A stretch of DNA of 64,000 bases from DASQFI01 sp963780895 (GTDB taxonomy: Bacteria; Acidobacteriota; Vicinamibacteria; Vicinamibacterales; SCN-69-37), in the NCBI GenBank assembly GCA_963780895.1, contig CAWAEG010000010.1, forward strand, positions 1 to 64,000. Reading direction: 5' to 3'. Made by a program: the position numbers and the translations under genes. The notes under the pieces are model-generated. The model saw only the letters and a program-made list of their open reading frames with translations. It was not told where the DNA came from and did not search any database. This document shows, piece by piece, positions 1-9,005 of this stretch (positions within the stretch are counted from its first letter, which is position 1; each line of letters begins with the position of its first letter).

Positions 1-1327
1 CCGATTCAGACGACCGACGGCCTCACGGTGAGCTTCGTCGAATTCGCGACGATTCCCGACGCCAACACCAGGCGCCGCGCATGATGCACTTCGCCGACGA
101 GCCGGGCACGCGCCGGATCTTCGTCAACACGATGCGCGGTCCGATCTACAGCATCAGCTACGACGGCAAGACGGTCACCGAATACCTCGACGTCAACGCG
201 ACGAACTGGGGCATCGGCGTGCAGGCGCAGGGCTCGGAACGCGGATTCCAGAGCTTCGCGTTCCATCCGCAGTTCAACCAGAAGGGGTCGCCGGGTACGG
301 GAAGCTCTATACCTACACCGACACGACGGACACGACGCCGAAGCCGGACTTCCCGAGTCCGGGACCGAACCGCACGCACGACACGGTGCTCCTCGAGTGG
401 ACGGCGAAGGATCCGGCGGCCGCGACGTACGACGGCGCCGCGCCGCGCGTGCTGTTCCGCGTGGGGCATCCGTTCCAGAACCACAACGGCGGCCAGATCG
501 GATTCAACCCGCTCGCCGCGCCCAACAGTCCTGACTTCGGGCTGATGTACGTCGGCTCAGCCGATGGCGGGAGCGGCGGCGATCCGTTCAACGCCGCGCA
601 GAATATGGCGTCGATCTTCGGCAAGATCCTGCGCATCGATCCCCTCGGTAAGAACAGCGCGAACGGTCAGTACGGGATTCCGGCGGGCAATCCATTCGTG
701 AAGAACGCGAAGCCGGACACGCTCGGCGAGATCTACGCGCTGGGCGTCCGGAATCCGCAGCGCTTCTCCTGGGACTCGAAGACGGAGCGCATGTACGTGG
801 CGGATATCGGGCAGAACACGATCGAAGAAATCAGCCCGGTGACGGCCGGCGCCAATCTCGGCTGGAACAAGTGGGAAGGCAGCTACCTGTACGGGCGTGG
901 CGGCGTGGACACGTCCAGCCCTGGCGGAGAGGCGGGGATGACGTGGCCCGTCGCCGAATTCGATCACCGCGATCCGCTCTTTCAGCGCGCGGCGATTACC
1001 GGTGTCTACATTTATCGGCAGACCGCGATCCGTCAGCTTCAGAACCTGATGCTGTTCGGTGACAATCCGAGTGGCGAGATCTTCTATCTGAACGCCGACA
1101 AGCTGCCGGGCGAGGCGCCGGCGACCTCGACGGCGCTGCGACGGATCCTCCTCAACGACAAAGGCACGCCGAAGACGCTCCTGCAGATCATTAGGGAGAA
1201 GAACTTCGTGCAGGGCAAGCCGCCGGCGACACGCGCCGATCTTCGCTTTGGCGTCGGCCCACAGGGGCAAGTCTTCATCATGAACAAACGGGATGGGGTG
1301 ATACGGCTGCTCGTCCCGGACAAATAA
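1..1327 (+). CDS. PQQ-dependent sugar dehydrogenase-like protein (5' partial, two frameshifts)
   Basis: This looks like a glucose/sorbosone dehydrogenase-type six-bladed beta-propeller, a secreted PQQ enzyme that oxidises sugars. The gene enters from the left edge. Homology runs through three frames: bases 1-69 read up to IPDANT, bases 72-290 read APRMMHFADEPGTRRIFVN and on to FNQKGSPG, and bases from about 295 read YGKLYTYTDTTDT to the stop at 1327. The largest uninterrupted piece is 386-1327, with blade motifs such as GVRNPQRFSWD and GANLGWNKWEG. Each break can be mended by one added base, near 70 and near 292, so these are single-base losses or sequencing errors. The family assignment is firm. 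Whether the gene is functional is not. Confidence 0.75.
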
Positions 1328-1370
1328 GGGACATCTGGTAATTTGGCCATTTGTAATTGGTAATTGAAGT
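1328..1370. other. AT-rich convergent spacer
   Basis: A short AT-rich spacer between two convergent genes, clearly poorer in GC than its surroundings. It has TAATTTGGCCATTTGTAATT followed by another GGTAATT, so short units are repeated. I see no gene and no strong hairpin. Confidence 0.4.
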
Positions 1371-2207
1371 TCATCCTGTCGCGATAAGCCCGACGGCCGC
1401 GAGGCCAAGCGCGAGGCCGATCCCCTGCGCCCGCACGATCGGCTCGTGCAGGACGACGGCCGCGAGGAGAACGGTGACGGCCGGATAGAGCGACGCGAGC
1501 ACGCCGGCGATCGTGAGCATTCCGGACTGCACGGCGAGCTGAAATGAGATTGTCGCGATGCCGGCAAGGACTCCCGCGACCGCGCCGAGCCGGCTGAACC
1601 GGTCGCGCGGCAGCCATGGCTCGGAGATCGCCGCGGCCCCGATGACGATTGAGGACGCCGACACGACCTGACTCACGGCGAGCGGCGTCAGTCCCGCTTC
1701 AGGCGGAACCTGGCCGAGCGCGGAGAACTGCACGCCGAAGCCCAATCCGGCGAGCAGGCCGGCGATCACGTCGGCCCGGTTCAAGTGGCGCCGTCCGGCC
1801 AGACCGCCCGACACGAGCCAGATGGCAGGCATGGCGACGAGCACACCCGTCGCCTGCGCGAAGCCGGGGCGCTCGCCGGTCGCGAAGCCGACCAGCACCG
1901 GCAGCGCCGCTGCGGCGATCGCCGAAATCGGCGCGACCACGGCCATGCGGCCGTGGGCGAGCCCGCGATAGATGAGAACGTTGCCGGCGCCGCTCCCGAG
2001 TCCTCCCAGGACTCCCCACGCCAGCGCCGCCGAACTCGACTCGTCCAGATTGCCGGCGACGAGCAAGGCGGTCAGCATCGCGGCGGTGCCCTGGCTCGCG
2101 GCCGAGACAGCCCATACGTTGGCCCGGCGCGCAAACAGGCCGCCGAGAAAGTCGGAGAGCCCGTACGCGACGGCTGAGCAGAGGGAGAGAACGACGACGA
2201 CGCCCAT
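1371..2207 (-). CDS. EamA/DMT family transporter
   Basis: An integral inner-membrane protein of the drug/metabolite transporter superfamily. The 278-residue length and about ten hydrophobic segments arranged as two similar five-helix halves fit EamA proteins. The first half starts with VVVLSLCSAVAYGLSDFLGG, and the second-half signature near the C-terminus is SLYPAVTVLLAAVVLHEP. Small, Ala/Gly-rich helices are typical. The substrate cannot be told from sequence; family members export amino acids, metabolites or drugs. The gene converges with the sugar dehydrogenase and has no obvious operon partner. Confidence 0.88.
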   Translation of the reverse strand: MGVVVVLSLCSAVAYGLSDFLGGLFARRANVWAVSAASQGTAAMLTALLVAGNLDESSSAALAWGVLGGLGSGAGNVLIYRGLAHGRMAVVAPISAIAAAALPVLVGFATGERPGFAQATGVLVAMPAIWLVSGGLAGRRHLNRADVIAGLLAGLGFGVQFSALGQVPPEAGLTPLAVSQVVSASSIVIGAAAISEPWLPRDRFSRLGAVAGVLAGIATISFQLAVQSGMLTIAGVLASLYPAVTVLLAAVVLHEPIVRAQGIGLALGLAAVGLIATG

Positions 2208-2409
2208 GGTCAGCTCTTTCGCGTCAGCAAACCGTGAGAACGATGAGCCTCAGGTGTCTCATTTTGAACAGCGCCGGCCAGACGGTGTTGCGTACCATCG
2301 CGGCTCGTCTCCGAGGTTGAAATGTCATTTCCTCCGCCAGCCATCATGTTGAAGGTGCAACCCACCGACCGATCGGCCGTGGTGCTCGTGTTCAAGACTG
2401 CTTCCGCCG

Positions 2410-2700
2410 TTCCACGCCGAGGCCGAACGGGCTCCCTCGGCCGGGCGAAGACGGAGGCCGTCGACCTTCAACGCTGGCGAGAGGAAGCGTTCGTCTCGAC
2501 CTTTGCTCAGGAGCTCCGTCAACCGCTGCTGGTTCTTTCCGCGGCGGTCGAAGTCATCCGACTCGCCCCAGGATCGGAGGTCGCTGCGCGCGCGACGAAC
2601 GCGATCGAACGGCAGATCGGTCAGATGAATCGTATTGCCAAAGACTTGACGGATGCGATGCGGAGGGTGCGGCACAGTGCATTGCGGAACGTTGCTAGCG
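2410..2700 (+). pseudogene. Histidine kinase HisKA relic, phospho-acceptor His replaced by Gln
   Basis: The open frame that begins at 2322 carries only a dimerisation/phosphotransfer (HisKA) segment: LQRWREEAFVSTFAQELRQP, then an amphipathic second helix with RQIGQMNRIAKDLTD. After about base 2700 it only reads antisense to the GNAT gene. The usual HELRxP motif reads QELRQP (codon 2508-2510 is CAG). No ATP-binding domain follows. A second relic at 11388-11760 carries the same segment with the His kept (VQRWRQEAFVSTLAHELRQP), so the two are paralogous debris. It could not work as a kinase. Confidence 0.7.
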
Positions 2701-2726
2701 ATGACCCGCGACCGCTAGGCCCGCGC

Positions 2727-3323
2727 TCAATCGGCGTACTTGACGAGATCGACGTCGCGATCGGCGTGGAATCGGAATTGACTAGTGCGGATCCGTCCCA
2801 TCGCCACGATTGCCGGCAGGTCCCGGTCCTCGCCGGTGCGGACCATCGTCATCGGGGCGCCATGACGCGGCGATTCCGCCACCGCGAGGTCGACCTCCGT
2901 CGCCGGAATCGAGGCGAAGCCATCCGGGACAGAGGAGCGATCCTCGGTGCGCACGAAAAGAAGCGCGATGTCCGCGCCGTCCCGGGCTGCGGCGTCGACC
3001 AGCCGCTCGATCAGCACCCGCGCGTGATGACCGTCGCTGTGCCCTGGGTCGGCGAACACGCCGCCGATTCCACAAATGCGTACGGGCTGCCCATCGAGCG
3101 CGCCATTCACGTCGTACCGCAGGGCGCTGGCGAGCAGGTTGGCGCCCGCCATCAGCGCCAATCGTCGCCGATGACCGATCGCCCAGTCCGTCTTGACTTG
3201 AGCGGCCTCGAACCTCGCGGCAGCCGCGCGATCGAGACTGTCATGCCCAATCAGGCAACCTGCGTCGAGAATCCGTTCGAGAATCGGCCCCTCGGCTGCG
3301 ACGACGGAGGCCTCGGTGCTCAC
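2727..3323 (-). CDS. GNAT family N-acetyltransferase
   Basis: A 198-residue acyltransferase of the GNAT superfamily, which moves an acyl group from acyl-CoA to an amine. The acetyl-CoA-binding motif A is visible as VRICGIGGVFADPGHSDGHH followed by ARVLIERLVDAAARDGADIALLF, which fits the beta4-alpha3 region. The Q/RxxGxG/A loop reads DPGHSDGHHAR. The N-terminal part has less typical features. The protein resembles GNATs that continue into a further C-terminal domain and may be shortened at its 3' end, where the histidine kinase relic lies on the other strand. The substrate is unknown. Confidence 0.78.
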   Translation of the reverse strand: MSTEASVVAAEGPILERILDAGCLIGHDSLDRAAAARFEAAQVKTDWAIGHRRRLALMAGANLLASALRYDVNGALDGQPVRICGIGGVFADPGHSDGHHARVLIERLVDAAARDGADIALLFVRTEDRSSVPDGFASIPATEVDLAVAESPRHGAPMTMVRTGEDRDLPAIVAMGRIRTSQFRFHADRDVDLVKYAD

Positions 3324-3371
3324 TCTGGCGCGCCGCCAGGGATCAGGACAACGACCAGAAACCGGAGGTTC

Positions 3372-3590
3372 CTACGCGAGTGCCCAAATCGACCATGACG
3401 CAAGGCCGCCACCGATCAGACCCGCACACCAGGCCATTCGATGCCGCATCCGAGCATCATGAACGCGGACCGTGGCGAGCCACTCCATCCATCTGCGTTC
3501 TTGCTCCACATGAGTGTCCATCGCATTCGCGGGTGGGAGCACCTCGAGCGCTGGTGGGGGCGGCACGAACGTGGCTTGGAGCGTGGTCAT
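3372..3590 (-). CDS. Small single-pass membrane protein
   Basis: A 72-residue hypothetical protein starting MTTLQATFVPPPPALEVLPP. I prefer this ATG over the one 11 codons upstream because AAGGAG lies about nine bases before it. The middle is charged (VEQERRWMEWLATVRVHDAR) and the C-terminus is one hydrophobic helix (MAWCAGLIGGGLASWSIWAL), which suggests a tail-anchored inner-membrane protein. No family is recognised. It follows the orientation of the GNAT gene, about 50 bases upstream of it, and could be its operon partner. Confidence 0.5.
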   Translation of the reverse strand: MTTLQATFVPPPPALEVLPPANAMDTHVEQERRWMEWLATVRVHDARMRHRMAWCAGLIGGGLASWSIWALA

Positions 3591-3623
3591 AGGCGGCGTC
3601 TCCTTGTCGGATCCATGCCGCAC

Positions 3624-4014
3624 AATTGTGGCTCACGCAGCAGGACGCGAAACACCGGCGCCGTCTGTGCTCTTGTGAACACGCACGATTTCCACGGACG
3701 TGTCTGGCGCCAGGACCGCTGGAGAGTCGGGATGACGCCCAAGCCGCTCGGGTCTTTCCGGAGGAACAACGACTCCCTGTCACGATGGGAAAGCGAGGGT
3801 GGCGCTCTCGAGCGGCCGCCGGAACAAGCGGGCGGCCAGCGCCGAGCCCGCCCTCGTGCCGATCGCCTGCTGACGCCCAACGGTCGCGTCGGCCACGACA
3901 AACAGGGGCATGGGAGCGTTTCAAATCAGGACCGGACGGCGCGCCGGAAACGCAGCAAGGATTGATCGTCTGGCGGCGACTGACGACTTGCGCGTTGATG
4001 GCGGCCGCGCGGAC
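3624..4014. other. Intergenic stretch without a supported gene
   Basis: Several overlapping frames are open on both strands, but none shows a recognisable domain, and their composition looks like random high-GC coding (Arg/Pro/Ser-rich). On the minus strand a 43-codon piece starting MPLFVVADATVGRQQAIGTR looks protein-like but stops early. It may be gene debris. Confidence 0.4.
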
Positions 4015-5829
4015 TCAGCGCCCGACACCGGTCGCCAGGAGTTCGCCGAGCCGTTCGGCTCCGACCGGCGGGCTGAACAGGTCGCCTTGTGCCTCCGGGC
4101 ACTGTTGGGCTCGCAGGAATGCGAGCTGGCAGTCGGTTTCGACGCCTGCCGCCAGCACTCGATGGTTGAGGCTCTTCCCGATGCCGATGATCGCCGAAAG
4201 GACCGGCGCACTCGCGACGCCGACGACAATCTCCCGGACGAACGATTGATCGACTTTCAGCACGTCGATCGGAAACTGTTGCAGGTCACTCAAACTCGAA
4301 TGCCCGAGGCCGAAGTGATCGACAGCGACTTGCGTCCCCAGGCCTTTCAGCGCGTGGAGCGCGGCGACCGCCGAGGCCATGTCCTGCATCAGAATGTCCT
4401 CGGTCAGTTCCAGCTCGAGGTAGCGAGGATCCAGGCCGGTGTCCCGAAGGATCGCCTGCACCTTCCCGACAAAGTCCTCGCCCCAGAATTCGACGGCAGA
4501 GACGTTGACCGCAATCAAAATCGGACGCAGGCCTGCGTTCTGCCACGCGCGAGCCTGCCGGCACGTTTCGCCGATCGCCCAAAGCCCAATCGGCACCATC
4601 AGGCCGCAGTCCTCGGCGACCGGGACAAACTGCGCGGCCGCCAGGACGCCCCGTTGCGGATGCCGCCAGCGAATGAGCGCCTCGACGCCGACAATCGCGC
4701 CGGAGGCCAGATCGATCTGCGGCTGATAGCACAGTTCGAACTCGCCGCGTCCCAGTGCGCCATGCAGATCGCGTACGAGGGATCGTCCCTCGACGGCCCG
4801 TGCGTCCATGCCGATGTCGAAGATCCGGTACTGGCCGAGCCCCGCGCGCTTGGCGTCGTACATCGCGGCGTCAGCGTTCGCGATCAACGTGTCCGCATCC
4901 CGGCCGTGATCGGGGAACAGCGTCACGCCAAGGCTGGCCGTGATGTTGACAACCTGAGCGTTGATGGGGTGCGGCTCGGTGACCGCCCGAAGAATTTTTC
5001 TCGCCACGCTGGCCGCATCCTCGGCGTGCTCGATCTCCGACAGCACGATCACGAACTCGTCTCCGCCGTACCGGCTCACGGTGTCAGACGCGCGCAGCGC
5101 CCCGGTCACCCGCGCGGCAATTGACCGCAGAAGCTGGTCTCCCGCCGCGTGGCCGAGCACATCGTTGATGTCCTTGAAGCCGTCAACGTCCAGGAAACAC
5201 ACCGCGAGCGGTTTGCTTCGGCGATGTCCCAACGCGATCGCCTCCGAGAGCCGGTCGGTCAGCAGCAGGCGGTTGGGCAGGCCGGTCACCACGTCGTGCT
5301 GCGCCAGGTGGGACATCTGGCGCGACGTCTCGAGCGCGGTGCCCACGTCGCGAAACACAATCACCGCGCCGGTCACCCGCCCATCCTTGTCGTGAATCGG
5401 CGCGGCCGAGTCCTCGATCTCGGTTTCCTTGCCGTCGCGCCGGACGAGGATACAGTTCGGCGTGAGGCCAACGGTCTTGTCGAGCCGCACGGCCAGACTC
5501 ATCGGGTTCCTCGCGACTTCCCGCGTTTGGCGAGTGATGATGTGGAAGACTTCGTCGAGCGGCCGGCCGGCGGCGGCCTCCCGCGACCAGCCGGTCATCG
5601 CTTCGGCGGCCAGATTGAGATAGGTGACGTTGCCGGCGACGTCCGTGCTGAGCACGGCGTCACCAATCGAGTTCAGGGTGACTTCGGCTCGTTCGCGGGA
5701 GGCGAACAGCGCTTCGGCGACGCGCCGCTGCTCGATCATTCGACGTTCCGCTTCCTTTTGGCGCCACTCAGCCGTCTCGCAGACAGCCGATGCGGCAGCA
5801 TGTACCAGTACCACGGCGCATCGACACAC
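4015..5829 (-). CDS. PAS-GGDEF-EAL cyclic-di-GMP signalling protein
   Basis: A 604-residue protein with a PAS sensor (about residues 45-165, LNSIGDAVLSTDVAGNVTYL), a diguanylate cyclase domain (about 180-335) with an intact active-site loop RYGGDEF, and a phosphodiesterase-type EAL domain (about 355-600). The EAL motif itself is present (GVEALIRW). However, the usual DDFG metal motif reads DHFG, and the AEGVE loop reads AAGVE, so phosphodiesterase activity may be lost. The protein probably makes c-di-GMP or binds it in response to a PAS signal. No transmembrane anchor is obvious; an in-frame Met at residue 31 is an alternative start. It stands alone. Confidence 0.9.
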   Translation of the reverse strand: MCRCAVVLVHAAASAVCETAEWRQKEAERRMIEQRRVAEALFASRERAEVTLNSIGDAVLSTDVAGNVTYLNLAAEAMTGWSREAAAGRPLDEVFHIITRQTREVARNPMSLAVRLDKTVGLTPNCILVRRDGKETEIEDSAAPIHDKDGRVTGAVIVFRDVGTALETSRQMSHLAQHDVVTGLPNRLLLTDRLSEAIALGHRRSKPLAVCFLDVDGFKDINDVLGHAAGDQLLRSIAARVTGALRASDTVSRYGGDEFVIVLSEIEHAEDAASVARKILRAVTEPHPINAQVVNITASLGVTLFPDHGRDADTLIANADAAMYDAKRAGLGQYRIFDIGMDARAVEGRSLVRDLHGALGRGEFELCYQPQIDLASGAIVGVEALIRWRHPQRGVLAAAQFVPVAEDCGLMVPIGLWAIGETCRQARAWQNAGLRPILIAVNVSAVEFWGEDFVGKVQAILRDTGLDPRYLELELTEDILMQDMASAVAALHALKGLGTQVAVDHFGLGHSSLSDLQQFPIDVLKVDQSFVREIVVGVASAPVLSAIIGIGKSLNHRVLAAGVETDCQLAFLRAQQCPEAQGDLFSPPVGAERLGELLATGVGR

Positions 5830-5978
5830 GGCTGTTCACATTTGCACAGGGTGTGCGTCACGGTCGGTGAGCGCCGCACTTCTCCAGCGCCTGCCGTTGG
5901 CCTCCCCTGAGACGGTGGCGCTGGTCTGTGCATTTGCGAACACCAGTGCACCGATGACCGCGTTATGGTTGTGGCGGT

Positions 5979-6350
5979 ATGCATCACCACGTCGGTATTT
6001 GGATCGACTTCAAGAAAGCGGTCATCGTGTCCGCCGTACCGGAGCGCATCACCTCGATGACTCTGGAGTCCGACACTGGGCAGCCGCCGCCAGACGGGCT
6101 GCCGGATGACCGGTACTACGACGAGATCCTCAGCCAACTGGGTCAGCCCGACGCGCTTTTGATCTTCGGGCCGGGCGAGGCCAAGCTTCAGCTCAGAGAA
6201 CGGCTCAGCCGCTCGAAAACGCTGTCGACGTGTCTTGTCGGAGTCGAGACCACGGACACGCTGACCGATCCGCAGATCGTGGCCAAGGTCAGGCAGCACT
6301 ACGGGATCGCTTCCCCAGGCGCCGGCGTGACTAGAAGTCGGACGCAGTGA
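5979..6350 (+). CDS. Conserved hypothetical protein (WID...FGPGEAK family)
   Basis: A 123-residue soluble protein. It begins MHHHVGIWIDFKKAVIVSAV and carries RYYDEILSQLGQPDALLIFG, directly followed by PGEAK, and later VGVETTDTLTDPQIVAKVRQ. I know this pattern from a widespread family of small conserved hypotheticals with a weak resemblance to the peptide-release-factor (eRF1-like) fold, but I cannot give a function. The start is well placed at the first Met of the conserved core. The nearest neighbour downstream is a family A palindrome. Confidence 0.7.
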   Translation: MHHHVGIWIDFKKAVIVSAVPERITSMTLESDTGQPPPDGLPDDRYYDEILSQLGQPDALLIFGPGEAKLQLRERLSRSKTLSTCLVGVETTDTLTDPQIVAKVRQHYGIASPGAGVTRSRTQ

Positions 6351-6362
6351 GGAATGGCTTTG

Positions 6363-6497
6363 GCGTTTTCCAGATCCACGTAGCATGTTCCTGCGCCCTC
6401 CCGCTCGCCGCTTGCCGCAAGGCAGCGTGATCGGGCCTGCCTCGCGGCGCTCGCAAAGGTCGGGCACAGGAACACGCTACGTGGATCTGGAAAATGC
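6363..6497. repeat. Palindromic repeat family A, copy 1
   Basis: A 135-base element with arms of about 31 bases: the left arm begins GCGTTTTCCAGATCCACGTA and the right arm ends with its complement, TACGTGGATCTGGAAAATGC, with only two mismatches over the whole arm. The core holds TGCC-GCAA-GGCA, a small hairpin with a GNRA-type loop, and matches copy 3 (34745-34877) base for base over about 69 bases. The arm sequence after CCAGATC differs from the other copies but pairs within the copy. No target-site duplication is evident. Confidence 0.85.
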
Positions 6498-6701
6498 TCT
6501 AAACTAGGCCGCCCTCTTGGATCGTCGGAAACAGGCGGGCGGCTCGCGCTGCCGGTGTTTCAGGAATTGATGCTCCGCGTCTACGGCGAGAAGCTCGTCG
6601 GGCCCGCACCGGCGTTTCCAGGCCGGATGGAAGCGCGCAGTTCGGCCTCCCTCGTCCCGGCGGCTCCCTCTGCGCCACGGCCACGGGAATGATCTCGGGT
6701 T
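6498..6701. other. Intergenic stretch, nothing recognised
   Basis: About 200 bases between the family A repeat and the terminator hairpin of the di-haem gene. Short open frames exist on the minus strand (one contains GPDELLAVDAEHQFLKHRQR), but no family, ribosome binding site or neighbour supports them. Confidence 0.4.
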
Positions 6702-6726
6702 GCGTTTTACGTGTTCCGTAAAACGC
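6702..6726 (-). terminator. Terminator-like hairpin after the di-haem gene
   Basis: A perfect ten-base inverted repeat GCGTTTTACG / CGTAAAACGC with a five-base loop lies eight bases past the stop codon of the di-haem lipoprotein gene. It reads as an intrinsic terminator for that gene, although no long U-run follows. Confidence 0.55.
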
Positions 6727-6734
6727 ACCTGATG

Positions 6735-7982
6735 TCATTTCGACTTCAGATACTCCACGAGATCCCGCTGCTGCGCCGCCGTCAGGCCCAGCGTGCGAAC
6801 CCGGTTGTAGTGCGTTACGACGTCGGCCAGCGTCGCCGCGCTGCCGTCGTGGAAGTACGGCGGGTGCTGCCACAGCGCGCGCAGCGGAGTGGTGCGGTAC
6901 GCCTTGTTGGCCGTCCGTGCCGCGTACGCTCCGTCGACCCCGGTCTCGTCCGGCTTGTGCAGCGCACCGCTGTTGTTATCGGTGCCAGATCCGCCCAGGT
7001 GGCAGCTCGCGCACGACTTGTCGAACAGTCCGCGTCCACGCGATGCTGCCGCGGCGTCGAAGCTGCCCGCCGGAGGCGGAGGCGCCGGCAGGCTGTGCTG
7101 GTAGGCGCGCAACGCCGGCAGCTTGGATGTCACCAGATCGGGCGAGTGCTTGACGTCAATCTTGAGCCGGGGATCCGAGAAGTTGCCTCGGCCGCCCATC
7201 TGGGTCACGGCGACATACGCATTCCAATAGGAGATCGGTCCCTCCGCCGTGTACGTTTCGTTCTTGATGTCGGCCAGGCCGTACGCGGGCGGAAGCACGA
7301 GCGGCGTGCTCTTGCCGTCCTGGTTGTAGCGCGGGTCGTACTTGCCGGGCCCCCACGAATTGTAGACGGCCTTCTGGTCCGTTGACAGCGCAGGCGACAG
7401 CGCAATGATGGCCCCAACGTTCAGATCGCGGTTGGGCCAGCCATCCTGCCGGCGGCCGATGCCGGGCATGACGGAGTTGTCCACGTTGGAGTGGCAGAGC
7501 GCGCAGGTGACGCCGAGTCGCGTAATGTGATTGTTGGCGTCCACGGTGGCCTGGATGCCCACGACGGCATTCATCTTGAGCAGCGCCACCGTCGTCGCCG
7601 GGCTCTTGAGATCGACCTTGTCGAGAATGCCGGGAGGCAACACCTCGGCGTCGACTTTGAGCCCGACCTTGAGCGCCGTCGTCGGATCGACACTCTTCTC
7701 CACGACGTCGTGCAGGCGGAGTTTGTCGGTCCAGACCTGCTCGTCGCCAAAGGTATCGAAACGAAAGACCTTCTGGCCTTCGGCGACGAGGGCAGCTGTT
7801 GCCGGCTTCTCCGTCGCCTGCGCTGTCGGCGCTGCGGCCCGTGTTCCGTCGGGAGGCGTCGCGCCGCTTGAGCATCCGCCCAGCACGGCTCCTGCCGTCA
7901 TGGCAACAAGAACCAAGCGTGTCCTGTGAGTTTCTTGCGTTCGACGCGTCGAAGGCGCAGTGCGGTCGTTCGAACGTGCCAT
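6735..7982 (-). CDS. Di-haem cytochrome c peroxidase-like lipoprotein
   Basis: A 415-residue periplasmic electron-transfer or peroxidase-type protein. I start at MARSNDR because AAAAGGGGG lies just upstream. A lipobox (VLGGC, Cys37) predicts a lipoprotein. There are two c-type haem motifs: CALCH at residues 160-164 and CASCH at 324-328. The C-terminal part (GLFDKSCASCHLGG, later PPYFHDGSAATLADVVTHYN and LVEYLKSK) is the classical second haem domain of MauG/CcpA-like proteins. The N-terminal haem domain is unusual, with a long stretch before the first haem. The physiological donor and substrate are unknown. Confidence 0.85.
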   Translation of the reverse strand: MARSNDRTAPSTRRTQETHRTRLVLVAMTAGAVLGGCSSGATPPDGTRAAAPTAQATEKPATAALVAEGQKVFRFDTFGDEQVWTDKLRLHDVVEKSVDPTTALKVGLKVDAEVLPPGILDKVDLKSPATTVALLKMNAVVGIQATVDANNHITRLGVTCALCHSNVDNSVMPGIGRRQDGWPNRDLNVGAIIALSPALSTDQKAVYNSWGPGKYDPRYNQDGKSTPLVLPPAYGLADIKNETYTAEGPISYWNAYVAVTQMGGRGNFSDPRLKIDVKHSPDLVTSKLPALRAYQHSLPAPPPPAGSFDAAAASRGRGLFDKSCASCHLGGSGTDNNSGALHKPDETGVDGAYAARTANKAYRTTPLRALWQHPPYFHDGSAATLADVVTHYNRVRTLGLTAAQQRDLVEYLKSK

Positions 7983-8100
7983 GTGGGCCCCCTTTTTGTC
8001 AGGTTTCTCGACACAGGAGGCGCCGCGCTGCCGGCTGCAGGGGGCGGCGGCCGGCATGGGACGTCTCCAGAATGCAATGTAATCAGGTTAGAGATGCAGC

Positions 8101-8148
8101 GGTCTGTTCCAGACCGCACAGGTCTGGGCCCGCACAGTGGGCCCAGAC
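8101..8148 (-). terminator. Two tandem hairpins after the SYLF gene
   Basis: GTCTGGGCCC and GGGCCCAGAC (8122-8131 and 8139-8148) form a perfect ten-base stem with a seven-base loop. GGTCT-GTTCC-AGACC at 8101-8115 forms a second, smaller hairpin. They lie just past the stop codon of the SYLF gene and before the di-haem gene, so they probably end SYLF transcription. Confidence 0.55.
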
Positions 8149-8160
8149 TATCGGCCGGCG

Positions 8161-8886
8161 CTAGCGGCCGGTCGTGCCCGACTGATTGTGGGGCGCGCGT
8201 TTTTGGAGCACGTCCACGAGTGCCCGGCCAGAAGCCGGCACCCTGACGGTGGTCCCGGCAATGATCTCTCGGGCGCTGATCCTGCGTCCGTAGACCTGTT
8301 CCGTGGCGTCGTCGTCCGGGCGGAGCGACGTGCCCTCGAGCGAGATGCCGGCGAAGAGGCCACGTGAGCGTGAGTAGCTGAGGATCTCGGCGCGCATCGT
8401 CGCGTCCGTCGATGCTGCGACCTGTCGTCCCTTGGGTCCAGCCGCGGCCGAGGCTTCGCCCCCGAGCTTGACCTTGCTGCTGAGCAGCGCCTCAACACCG
8501 CGCGGGTTCATGACCATCAACACGACGTCGGTGGCTTCCGCGCCGAGCTGAAGGCCGAAGCTGCCGCCTTCGATCGCGTACATCGCCGGCGCGCCCCACG
8601 ATCCGGTGAAGGCCTTGCCGGAGCGGCAAACCATCGCGCCGCGGCCGTAGCTGCCGCCGACCCCCAGCGCGACCTTCGTCATGGACGGAATGACGACGAC
8701 GCACTCGGCTTTGTCCAGGATTTCCTGCGGAACGTTGTCCGGGACGTTCAGGACTTCGCTCATCACGACGCCGCACTCGGCGAGGCGATCCTGTTCCTTG
8801 TTCTGATCCTTCGTTTTGTTCTGAGCGCCGACCGCAACTCCAGCGAGCGCGACGCAGAGTGCGAGGCTGAGATAGCGACGAGACAT
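8161..8886 (-). CDS. Secreted SYLF-domain (DUF500) lipid-binding protein
   Basis: A 241-residue exported protein. The start at MSRRYLSLALCVALAGVAVG is chosen because it begins a clean signal peptide and has GAGAGG just upstream. The mature part matches the SYLF family: ILDKAECVVVIPSMTKVALG, GRGAMVCRS, GSWGAPAMYAIEGGSFGLQL and GAEATDVVLMVMNPRGVEAL. SYLF domains bind phosphoinositides in eukaryotes; the role of the many periplasmic bacterial versions is unknown. A charged linker (NKTKDQNKEQDRLAE) follows the signal peptide. Confidence 0.9.
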   Translation of the reverse strand: MSRRYLSLALCVALAGVAVGAQNKTKDQNKEQDRLAECGVVMSEVLNVPDNVPQEILDKAECVVVIPSMTKVALGVGGSYGRGAMVCRSGKAFTGSWGAPAMYAIEGGSFGLQLGAEATDVVLMVMNPRGVEALLSSKVKLGGEASAAAGPKGRQVAASTDATMRAEILSYSRSRGLFAGISLEGTSLRPDDDATEQVYGRRISAREIIAGTTVRVPASGRALVDVLQKRAPHNQSGTTGR

Positions 8887-9005
8887 GGGTGACCTCTCTT
8901 CGATGTTCTTGTGAACGTTGGAAAGTTCGGGCGGTACGGCTCGGAATCGCGAGACATTCGGTCGCATGTCGACCGCCACCCCGCGACAGGAAAGTGAGAA
9001 CGAAG

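Noticed and set aside
2700..3398. Extension of the histidine kinase relic as one long protein
   Set aside because: This part is antisense to the GNAT gene and has no homology of its own.
3457..3924. Minus-strand 155-codon frame as a universal stress protein
   Set aside because: No nucleotide-binding motif and Arg/Ser-rich shadow composition; only a short MPLFVVADATVG piece in another frame looks protein-like.
6363..6497. Family A element as a transcription terminator only
   Set aside because: 135 to 193 bases with a conserved core, one copy inverted and another replacing a PadR gene body, is more than a terminator. A terminator role in addition is possible.
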